A stretch of DNA of 64,000 nt. It comes from Clostridiales bacterium. Its GTDB lineage: Bacteria > Bacillota > Clostridia > Christensenellales > Borkfalkiaceae. Location of the stretch: positions 94,363-158,362 of the forward strand of contig JAFLVP010000001.1 in NCBI GenBank assembly GCA_022508265.1. Reading direction: 5' to 3'. Numbering within the stretch: position 1 is the first letter of the stretch; each line of letters begins with the position of its first letter. This document shows positions 6,913-14,453 of the stretch, in pieces. The position numbers and the translations under genes are program-made. The notes under the pieces were generated by a model, which saw only the letters and a program-made list of their open reading frames with translations, searched no databases and was not told the DNA's origin.

Positions 6913-9900
6913 ATGGCTGAAATAAACGAACAATATAAATTCGAGCAAAAAATTTCCAAAGAGGAGTGCTGGCAAAGACGGCTGATTGATTTATCCTTAA
7001 AAAACAACGCGCTTCATTTCCGTTTTTGGCGGGACTGTCTGCATATTTTCTCTGCCGATATTTCGGCGTTTTGCGCCTCGCTTGAGAACTGCAACAAATA
7101 CACTCTTTCAATAACTCCCTCGCCCGAATATGCTAAATTCGGGGATTTATCGAGTAAAAACTCGGCAGAGCTCATAAATTTGGAGATGAAGTCGGCAAAA
7201 ATGCGCTGCTATTCACCTGCGGATGGGTTCGAGGAGGTTGTCTCAACGCTCATAAGAAAGGCGCGCTCAGGCGAGGAAGAAGCGGGTACAAATACCCTAT
7301 ATCTCGCGCTGGGCTTTTTAAAATGGCGGCAAAGCGGCGACGGCGAGGATAAATTCGCGCCCATAGTTTTACTGCCTGCAAGACTCCGCCGACAGAAAAA
7401 TTTGGGCATAATTTTAGAGGCCGGCGAGGAGTGCGAGGTAAACTCAACTTTAATCGAATTTTTAAAAAAGGAATATGAAATCGACCTGCGAGAAGCCAAT
7501 TTCAAGGGGCTTTCCCCGCAGCAAATAATTAGTCTGTTTCGCGCGAAAACGGCACATATTACGGGGTGTATTGTCTATGAGGACATATATCTTGCACAGT
7601 TTACTTTCGCCAAATACGCTATGTGGGCGGATATTAAAAACAATATAAATATCTTCCGAAAAAACCCGCTTGTTGCAAGTCTTTTAGACGGTAAAAACAG
7701 ACTTTCGAATAACGGTGTCGGGGATATTTCGGAGGACGGGAGCGACCCATCGTCCATTCTCACACCCCTGCCCTGCGACAGTACGCAGTTTTCGGCGATT
7801 GCCGAGAGCGCAATGGGCACGACCTTCGTTTTGCACGGCCCGCCCGGAACGGGCAAGAGCCAAACCATAACCAATATTATCGCAAACGCACTTGAAAGCG
7901 GCAAGCGGGTGTTGTTCGTGGCGCAAAAGCAGGCGGCTCTGCAGGTCGTAAAAAGGAGACTCGAATATATCGGTTTGGGCGAATTCTGCCTTGAGTTGCA
8001 CTCGGGCAAGACGGCAAATAAAGGCGAAATCGTCCGCTCGATAGAAGACACGCTTGCTCTCTCTTCGGATTTCGACGAAAGCGCATACTTTGCCGCCGCC
8101 GAGAAATTTAAGGAGATAAGGCGCACCCTTATTGAACCCGTGTATGCGCTTCACAAAAAAAGGCGGCTGGGCGTTTCGGTCTGCGAGGGTATAGAAAATT
8201 ATCTGAAAAACAAGGGCGCCCCCGATATTTTGAATATAGAGAGCTCCTTCTACGACGGGCTCACGCAAAGAAGGCTTGAGGAGTGCGAGAGTATGCTTAT
8301 AGCCGCTCAGGCGGCGGCAAAAGAGTGCGGCGGAGTGTACCGTTCGCCCTTTAAGGGGGTAAACTTGACTGAGTGCGACAAAAAAACGCGTTTTTCCGTT
8401 CTGTGCTCGTCAAACGCCGTCCTTACGGAGTTAAAGCACCTTAAAAATTGCCTGAATATTTTCCTCGACGCGTTCAACCAGAAAATTTCGCGTTTAACCT
8501 GTAAAAAGCTTGAAAATCTTATAGCTATCTGCAAAACTCTGCAAGAGGGCAGTCTCTGCGAATTTTTTGACCTCGGCGAGGAGGAACTTCACAAATTTTA
8601 CAATGCAAGTTTGAAATACGACGGGGAAATAGAGGCTTGGTTCAAGCGTTTCAAGTCCTTTCCCGATATTTCGAAATATTTGCCCGAGATGCAGTGTGAA
8701 ATCAAAAAATGGGACGAAAATTACCGCTCCTCGCGCACTTTGCTTGCCGTTCTTAAAAAGATTAATCGCTGTACAAACGCGCCTTTGCAGGAGAGCGAGG
8801 AGTTTAAATGGATAAAATGCGCCTACGGGATAGAGAGGACAAAGGAGGAACTGTTCTCCGTCGGGCTGTCCTCGGCGTTTACGGGGTTCGGCGGGATAAA
8901 CCGAAGAAAGCGCGCCGAATTTATGCGCCCCTTATATGAGTTTCATACGCTGTGTTTTAAGACCTTTAAGGATTACAATGCAAATTCATTCAACGGCGTG
9001 TGCGCAAATTACAAAGACGTACTCGACCCCGTAATTTCGGGGCTTATATCGGCGGCAGAGCGCTTTACGGACTGTTTAAGAGAACATCTCGATATTATTA
9101 AAGCCGAAAAAGTTTCCGCAGACGAGGACCTGTTCGACTACTATACCAAAAAGTGCAGTGCGCTGATAGAAAATATAGATATGCTTCCTGCCTGGTGCAA
9201 GTACAAGGCGACGGAAAGCAGTTTGCGAGGTATCGGACTGACCTTCATTGCCGACGCAATAGAGAGCGGTAAGATAAGCGGAGAACAAATTTTGTCCTCG
9301 TTCAGAAGGAATATTTACCGCAACTTCGTTCAGACGAGCATTGCCGCGGACGAGTGCCTTTGCTCGTTCTCGGCAGGCGTGCAGGACGAAAACGCGTCGG
9401 CGTTTGAGAAGCTTTTAGAGGAATTTTACGATTTGACCCGCAAAAAAATACGAAAAAGTTTAATTTCGAGACTGCCTATAAACCAAGCGGAGGGGGAGAT
9501 AGCGACTGAAATTGCCAACTTTCAGCGAAAAATCAAGGGCAATTTGCGCAAATTCAAGCTGCGCGAGCTGTTCTATGAAATTCCAGCACTCTTAAAGGTC
9601 GTATCGCCCTGCGTGCTTATGAGCCCCGAAACGGTGTCCAAATTTCTGCCCGCCGATACCGAGCTGTTTGATATGGTTATTTTTGACGAAGCCTCGCAAA
9701 TTCCCACCTGCGAAGCCGTGCCCGCCCTTGCCCGGGCAAAAAGCGCAATTATAGTCGGTGACCCCAAGCAGATGCCACCGACGGCGTTTTTTGCGGGTAC
9801 CGTTCAGGACGGGGAATATCCCGAAATTGAGGACCTCGAAAGCGTTTTGGACGACTGTATTGCGCTTGGTATTCCCGAAAAGCACCTCGTCTGGCACTAC

Positions 9901-11439
9901 CGCTCCCAACACGAGAGTCTTATTGCGTTTTCCAATATCAATTATTATTCGGGCAAGCTTTGCACCTTCCCCTCGCCCGACGCGCTCGCGTCAAGGGTAA
10001 GCTTTAAGTTTGTTGAAAACGGCGTGTACGAAAGAGGGCTTTCAAAGTGCAACAGGGCGGAGGCGGAGGCGCTCGTTACGGAAGTTATAGGGCGGCTCAA
10101 GGACGAAAAGCTCCGTCAAAACAGCATAGGGATAGTCACTTTCAGCACCCCGCAGCAGCTTTTAATTGAGAAAATGCTGACAAAAGCCATAATTGCAAAC
10201 AAGCTTGAGGAGGCGGCGTACGAGCGCGAAGAACCCGTATTTGTAAAAAATCTTGAAAACGTTCAGGGCGACGAAAGGGATATAATTCTCTTTTCAGTGT
10301 GCTACGGACCCGATAAGGGAGGCAAGGTTTCGCTCAATTTCGGACCTTTAAACCAAATCGGCGGTTGGCGCAGACTAAACGTCGCACTATCGCGTGCAAG
10401 GGAGGCAATGGTTGTGTTCTCATCGATGAGATATTCGGCAATAGACCTTTCGCGCACTGCCTCGCGCGGGGTTGCGGGGCTTAAAGCCTTTTTGGAATTT
10501 GCCGAAAAGGGCACGGCGAGCCTGCCCTCTTTAAAGAGCGAAATTGCGGGAAGCCAAACCATAAATAAATTTATTTCTGACGAGCTGAAAGCCTGCGGCT
10601 ACGAGTGCCGTTCGGGCGTAGGCGTTTCGGACTTCAAGATAGACGTTGCCGTTTCAGACCCCCTAAATAAAGGCAATTTCGTACTTGCAATTCTGACGGA
10701 CGGAACGAACAGGTTCTCCGTAAAAGACCGCACGGTTATGCAGATTCAAGCCTTAAAAAGGAGCGGCTGGAACGTTTATAAGCTTTATACTATTAACTTT
10801 TTCAACAACCCAAAGCGTGAAATCAAAAAGATAAAGGAGCTTTTGGATAAGCTCACGCAGAGGGAAGCGGCGGCTTTAAATTTCAAAAAGCCCTACCGCA
10901 CGGCAAGGCTCAAAAGAAAGGCGCAAAACCCCGCATATATTCTTTCGGGGGAGCACGACGGAGAAATTATGCGCGTCATAAGGCGGGTTGTGGAGGCGGA
11001 GGAGCCCATTTCCACACAGTTTTTAATTAAGCGCACGCTCTCCGTCTACGGCATAGCAAATTGCGGGAAAAGGCTTGAAAGAAAGCTGAAAAAGCTCATT
11101 GACGGATGCAAATTTTTAAGTTGTGAAATGATAGGCAATACCTATATATACCGCACGGAAAAGCACTTTAAGTTTAATAAATTCAGGGTGGAGGAGGACA
11201 CCTCACTGCGCTCCGCCGACACCGACTATACCCCGTTTGATATAATTTCGCTCGTAAAAGATATGCTTGCAAGCAAGGTAAGTATGTACTCGGACGAGCT
11301 CGCCCCCGCTCTTTTAAAGGAGCTCAAAGTACCCAAAGCAAGCGGAAAGCTCATAAAGCTTATAAATTCGTGTACCGAGGAGGGGATAAAAAGAGGCTTA
11401 TTTATCCGCAGTCCGTCGGACAGAATTTCACTTGCTTAA
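6913..11439 (+). CDS. DUF4011 / superfamily 1 helicase / Vsr-like nuclease / DUF3320 multidomain protein
   Basis: A 1508-residue multidomain protein. The N-terminus CWQRRLIDLSLKNNALHFRF is the start of a DUF4011 domain. The helicase core follows: GPPGTGKSQT near residue 312, DEASQIP near 924, GDPKQMPPT near 949 and LNVALSRAREAM in motif VI. A long helical insert separates Walker A and B. Residues about 1214-1315 resemble the REase_MTES_1575 (Vsr-like) nuclease: DFKIDVAV, TDG, KDR, SGWNVYKLY. The last part (about 1343-1420) fits DUF3320, a winged-helix-like module. Such fusions occur in mobile and defence contexts and are thought to act on DNA, but their function is not established. In the nuclease the usual Glu before C-DG appears as Leu (LAILTDG), so catalysis may be altered. 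ATG 6913 is chosen over the upstream GTG/TTG-type starts because AAGAGGAAAG precedes it. Confidence 0.85.
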   Translation: MAEINEQYKFEQKISKEECWQRRLIDLSLKNNALHFRFWRDCLHIFSADISAFCASLENCNKYTLSITPSPEYAKFGDLSSKNSAELINLEMKSAKMRCYSPADGFEEVVSTLIRKARSGEEEAGTNTLYLALGFLKWRQSGDGEDKFAPIVLLPARLRRQKNLGIILEAGEECEVNSTLIEFLKKEYEIDLREANFKGLSPQQIISLFRAKTAHITGCIVYEDIYLAQFTFAKYAMWADIKNNINIFRKNPLVASLLDGKNRLSNNGVGDISEDGSDPSSILTPLPCDSTQFSAIAESAMGTTFVLHGPPGTGKSQTITNIIANALESGKRVLFVAQKQAALQVVKRRLEYIGLGEFCLELHSGKTANKGEIVRSIEDTLALSSDFDESAYFAAAEKFKEIRRTLIEPVYALHKKRRLGVSVCEGIENYLKNKGAPDILNIESSFYDGLTQRRLEECESMLIAAQAAAKECGGVYRSPFKGVNLTECDKKTRFSVLCSSNAVLTELKHLKNCLNIFLDAFNQKISRLTCKKLENLIAICKTLQEGSLCEFFDLGEEELHKFYNASLKYDGEIEAWFKRFKSFPDISKYLPEMQCEIKKWDENYRSSRTLLAVLKKINRCTNAPLQESEEFKWIKCAYGIERTKEELFSVGLSSAFTGFGGINRRKRAEFMRPLYEFHTLCFKTFKDYNANSFNGVCANYKDVLDPVISGLISAAERFTDCLREHLDIIKAEKVSADEDLFDYYTKKCSALIENIDMLPAWCKYKATESSLRGIGLTFIADAIESGKISGEQILSSFRRNIYRNFVQTSIAADECLCSFSAGVQDENASAFEKLLEEFYDLTRKKIRKSLISRLPINQAEGEIATEIANFQRKIKGNLRKFKLRELFYEIPALLKVVSPCVLMSPETVSKFLPADTELFDMVIFDEASQIPTCEAVPALARAKSAIIVGDPKQMPPTAFFAGTVQDGEYPEIEDLESVLDDCIALGIPEKHLVWHYRSQHESLIAFSNINYYSGKLCTFPSPDALASRVSFKFVENGVYERGLSKCNRAEAEALVTEVIGRLKDEKLRQNSIGIVTFSTPQQLLIEKMLTKAIIANKLEEAAYEREEPVFVKNLENVQGDERDIILFSVCYGPDKGGKVSLNFGPLNQIGGWRRLNVALSRAREAMVVFSSMRYSAIDLSRTASRGVAGLKAFLEFAEKGTASLPSLKSEIAGSQTINKFISDELKACGYECRSGVGVSDFKIDVAVSDPLNKGNFVLAILTDGTNRFSVKDRTVMQIQALKRSGWNVYKLYTINFFNNPKREIKKIKELLDKLTQREAAALNFKKPYRTARLKRKAQNPAYILSGEHDGEIMRVIRRVVEAEEPISTQFLIKRTLSVYGIANCGKRLERKLKKLIDGCKFLSCEMIGNTYIYRTEKHFKFNKFRVEEDTSLRSADTDYTPFDIISLVKDMLASKVSMYSDELAPALLKELKVPKASGKLIKLINSCTEEGIKRGLFIRSPSDRISLA

Positions 11440-11446
11440 ATATCCC

Positions 11447-11490
11447 AAAAAACTACATGCGCCCCAATGGTTGATTCCATTGGGGCGCAT
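11447..11490 (-). terminator. Intrinsic terminator of the asd-dapA-dapB operon
   Basis: A perfect 14-bp stem (ATGCGCCCCAATGG at 11457-11470 with its complement at 11477-11490) and a 6-nt loop. On the - strand it is followed by GTAGTTTTTT, so it ends the lysine operon. It may also block read-through from the helicase gene, although the + side has no T tract. Confidence 0.85.
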
Positions 11491-11512
11491 ATATGCTGCA
11501 GTTATTGAGGTT

Positions 11513-12262
11513 TTATGGGTTTTCTAAGACGTCCGTCATATCGTATTTGCCGGCGGGTTTTCCTACTATCCATTTCGCCGCTTTAACAGCGCCTGCGGCA
11601 AAGACTTTTTTTGACCTCGCCGAGTGTGAGAGAGTTATAATTTCGTCCTCGCCTGCAAACAGTACCTCGTGTTCGCCCACGATGGTCCCGCCCCGCACCG
11701 CGTGAATACCTATCTCTTTTCCGCGCTTGCCTACTATGCCGTCGCGCCCGTTCAGATACTCCTTTTTATCCCCGAAAGCCGAGTTTGCGCCCTCCGCAAG
11801 CATTAAAGCCGTGCCCGAGGGTGCGTCCGCTTTCCTGTTGTGGTGCTTTTCGATTATCTCTATATCGAAATTCTCCCCGAGCGCCTCGGCGGTCTTTTTT
11901 ACGAGCTTTACAAGCAAATTCACCCCAAGCGAGAAATTCGCCGTCTTGAATACGGGAATTTTCTTTGCGCACCCGTCGATATAATCGAGCTGTTCGGTAG
12001 AATACCCCGTCGTAGCCAAAACGACGGGGATATTGTGCTCTATCGCCCACTCCATTTCGCTTTTTAAAACGGAGGGGGAGGAGAAGTCTATAATTGCGTC
12101 GGCGCTTTCTTTAATATCTTCAAAGCTCTTATATACCGGAACGCTCGCTTTGCCGCTTGAACCCGTATCCACGCCGCAGACTATTTCCGCCCCGTCCGTT
12201 GATAAAAGCTCGAAAACATTTTGTCCCATTTTGCCGCATATGCCGCATATTATAATTTTCAT
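11513..12262 (-). CDS. dapB: 4-hydroxy-tetrahydrodipicolinate reductase DapB
   Basis: A 249-residue enzyme that reduces the dapA product in lysine and meso-diaminopimelate synthesis. The NAD(P)-binding loop is GICGKMG (residues 7-13). The signature catalytic segment EKHHNRKADAPSGTA is at 138-152, with the catalytic His pair and the substrate-binding Lys. HAVRGGTIVGEHEV is also typical. It is the last gene of the operon. Its ATG overlaps the dapA stop by 4 nt (ATGA), which implies translational coupling. The length and start are normal. Confidence 0.96.
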   Translation of the reverse strand: MKIIICGICGKMGQNVFELLSTDGAEIVCGVDTGSSGKASVPVYKSFEDIKESADAIIDFSSPSVLKSEMEWAIEHNIPVVLATTGYSTEQLDYIDGCAKKIPVFKTANFSLGVNLLVKLVKKTAEALGENFDIEIIEKHHNRKADAPSGTALMLAEGANSAFGDKKEYLNGRDGIVGKRGKEIGIHAVRGGTIVGEHEVLFAGEDEIITLSHSARSKKVFAAGAVKAAKWIVGKPAGKYDMTDVLENP

Positions 12263-13146
12263 ACGGTTTTCAACCCCAAATTTTTCATTGCGTTCAATAA
12301 AATCGCCTTGTTTTTATCTTCGAGCCCGGTCAGGGGGGAGCGTGGAGCGCCAACGTCAAAACCCAAATAATTGCAAGCCGCTTTCACGGGGATAGGGTTT
12401 ACTTCCGAAAAGCAAGCGTAAGTTAAGGGAAGTAATTTGTCCTCAACCTCGTTGGCGTCTTTGAGATTGTTTTGCTTTATGAGTGTGTAAACCTTTTTGA
12501 CAAGCTCGGGTGCGATATTCGAAACGACCGAGATAACTCCCGCGCCGCCCACTGCAAGTATGGGAAGATTTAGCGCGTCCTCGCCCGAATACAGGTCGCA
12601 TTTTCCGCGAATTCTGCGCATAATTTCGCAGACCTGCGCCATATTTCCGCTCGCCTCTTTAATTCCCGCCATATTGGGGATATCCGCAAGCCTTTCAGCA
12701 GTTTCGGGCAGGATGTTTACCCCCGTGCGCGAGGGCACGTTGTATGCGATTACGGGAATACTTACCGCGTTGCAAATTTCTTTATAGTATACGTAAAGCC
12801 CTTCCTGTGTGCACTTGTTGTAGTAGGGGGTAACCGCAAGAACGCCGTCCGCGCCCAGATTTTGCGCCGTTTTTGAGGCGGCTACTGCCTTTTTAGTGTC
12901 GTTGCTGCCAGTGCCGACAATAATTTTAACCCGCCCGTTCGCTTTTTTTACCGTATATTTTATGACCTCGGTCTTTTCGTCCTCTGTCATGGTTGAGGGC
13001 TCGCCCGTCGTGCCTAAAATTACGAGCGCGTCAACCCCGCCCGCAATCTGAAATTCAATCAGCCTGCCAAGTTCAACCGAATTTACGCCGTTACTGTCAA
13101 ACGGCGTTATCATGGCGGTTGCAACGCCATTAAAAAAGTTAATCAT
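12259..13146 (-). CDS. dapA: 4-hydroxy-tetrahydrodipicolinate synthase DapA
   Basis: A 295-residue class I aldolase-fold enzyme that condenses pyruvate with aspartate semialdehyde. Motifs seen are LGTTGEPSTMT (the Thr pair of the proton relay), TPYYNK, the catalytic Tyr in YNVPSRTG, and the Schiff-base Lys in GIKEASG near residue 163. Its start overlaps the asd stop by 8 nt and its end overlaps dapB by 4 nt. The three genes are therefore one tightly coupled operon for the first steps of lysine/diaminopimelate synthesis, needed for peptidoglycan. The remaining dap genes are not in the window. Confidence 0.96.
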   Translation of the reverse strand: MINFFNGVATAMITPFDSNGVNSVELGRLIEFQIAGGVDALVILGTTGEPSTMTEDEKTEVIKYTVKKANGRVKIIVGTGSNDTKKAVAASKTAQNLGADGVLAVTPYYNKCTQEGLYVYYKEICNAVSIPVIAYNVPSRTGVNILPETAERLADIPNMAGIKEASGNMAQVCEIMRRIRGKCDLYSGEDALNLPILAVGGAGVISVVSNIAPELVKKVYTLIKQNNLKDANEVEDKLLPLTYACFSEVNPIPVKAACNYLGFDVGAPRSPLTGLEDKNKAILLNAMKNLGLKTV

Positions 13147-14236
13147 TTAAATCCCCTTTTTCAGTAATAAATCCTTTCGAAACCAAAAGTTCGGCAAGAA
13201 GTACTGCGCCGCCCGCCGCTCCGCGTACGGTGTTGTGCGACAGACCTATAAATTTCCAATCGAACACGCTGTCCTCCCGCAGCCTGCCCGCGCTTACCGC
13301 CATGCCCTGCTCCAAATTTCTGTCAAGGCGGGGCTGGGGTCTGTCGTCCTCGTCGAAATAGTGTATAAGTTGCTTGGGTGCGGAGTGCAGCTTAAGCCTT
13401 TGAGGCTCGCCCGAGTACTCCTTCCAAGCCTGCAAAATCTGCTCTTTTGCGGGCTTATTTTCAAAGCTTACAAAACAAGCCGCCGTATGCCCGTCGGAAA
13501 CGGGAACTCTGAGGCACTGCGCCGAAATTGCAGGGGAGGCGGCGGAAACAATCTCGCCGCCGCGCACCGTACCCCAAATTTTAAGGGGTTCTTGCCGGCT
13601 CTTTTCCTCCTCGCCTCCGATATAGGGAATTATATTGTCATAAATTTCGGGCATCGTTTCAAAAGTTGCGCCCGCACCCGATATAGCCTGATAGGTGCAC
13701 ACGGCAACCTCTTTAATGCCGAATTCTTTCAAAGGATGCAAGAGGGGCACGTAGGATTGCAGAGAACAGTTGCTCTTTACTGCAATAAAACCCCGCTTTG
13801 TTCCAAGACGCTTGCGCTGAAAGTTTATAACTTCGAGGTGGTCGGCGTTTACTTCGGGAATAATCATGGGTACGTCGGGAGTAAATCTGTGCGCCGAATT
13901 GTTGGAAACGACGGGGCACTCCGATTTTGCGTACGCATATTCAAGCTCTTTGAGCTTATCCTTCGGCATATTTACCGCGCAGAACACGAAATCGCACTTC
14001 GAGGCAATTTTTTGTCTGTCTGCCTCTGCGTCCAGAACGGGAATATTTGCAAATTTTTCGGGCACAGGTTCGGAAAAATTCCATTTTTTTACGGCGTTTT
14101 TATAGCTCTTCCCCGCAGAAGAGGGCGACGCCGCAAGACATACGACGTTGAAAAGGGGATGGTCCTTTAAAAGAAGCAGAAATCTCTGCCCCACCGTACC
14201 TGTTGCGCCTATGACGCCTACGTCAAGCTTTTTCAT
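13139..14236 (-). CDS. asd: Aspartate-semialdehyde dehydrogenase, archaeal/fungal type
   Basis: A 365-residue NADP-dependent dehydrogenase that makes aspartate semialdehyde for dapA. The Rossmann motif VIGATGTVGQRFLLLLKDHP is at residues 8-27. The catalytic Cys is Cys157 in KSNCSLQS, and DGHTAACFV follows in the C-terminal part. The length, and the LAASPSSAGKSY and SNNSAHRF blocks, fit the archaeal/fungal-like branch of the family rather than the E. coli form. It is first in the operon, with ATG at 14236 and GGAG at 14248-14245 on the - strand as ribosome-binding site. The upstream spacer of about 115 bp is shared with a divergent surface-protein gene. No lysine riboswitch could be folded by eye there, and the space is too short for the known class. 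Confidence 0.94.
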   Translation of the reverse strand: MKKLDVGVIGATGTVGQRFLLLLKDHPLFNVVCLAASPSSAGKSYKNAVKKWNFSEPVPEKFANIPVLDAEADRQKIASKCDFVFCAVNMPKDKLKELEYAYAKSECPVVSNNSAHRFTPDVPMIIPEVNADHLEVINFQRKRLGTKRGFIAVKSNCSLQSYVPLLHPLKEFGIKEVAVCTYQAISGAGATFETMPEIYDNIIPYIGGEEEKSRQEPLKIWGTVRGGEIVSAASPAISAQCLRVPVSDGHTAACFVSFENKPAKEQILQAWKEYSGEPQRLKLHSAPKQLIHYFDEDDRPQPRLDRNLEQGMAVSAGRLREDSVFDWKFIGLSHNTVRGAAGGAVLLAELLVSKGFITEKGDLND

Positions 14237-14351
14237 AATTTCATCTCCGAATTATAATGTAAAGAAAAAGACCTTTATAACCAAATTTTTAAAATTTGAA
14301 AAATTAACAGCATAAAGGTTACAATTTTTGTGAACTTGATATAAAAAGTGT
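14237..14351. promoter_or_regulatory. Divergent spacer with nested inverted repeats
   Basis: Between asd (-) and the surface-protein promoter (+). ACCTTTAT (14271-14278) and ATAAAGGT (14312-14319) form an outer inverted repeat. CAAATTTT (14282-14289) and AAAATTTG (14291-14298) form an inner one. A TATAAT for the - strand is present at 14251-14256, but it lies so close to the asd ribosome-binding site that it is unlikely to be used. The asd promoter is not resolved. Confidence 0.35.
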
Positions 14352-14380
14352 TTGACAACTATTACGGTTTTTTGTAAAAT
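14352..14380 (+). promoter_or_regulatory. Consensus sigma-A promoter for the anchored surface protein
   Basis: TTGACA (14352-14357), a 17-nt spacer and TAAAAT (14375-14380). Transcription would start near 14387, giving a leader of about 67 nt before ATG 14454. Confidence 0.8.
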
Positions 14381-14453
14381 AGTTCAGTACAACTATCACT
14401 GTGTGGGTTGTAAATATATACTTGGCGCACTTGGGCGCAATCGAGAGCAGACT

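Noticed and set aside
13235-14170. 311-codon plus-strand frame opposite asd
   Set aside because: It lies fully antisense to a gene with clear catalytic motifs and its translation resembles no protein.
14237-14351. Lysine riboswitch upstream of asd
   Set aside because: The spacer is about 115 nt and lacks the multi-helix core of the known class. Only simple nested inverted repeats are present.
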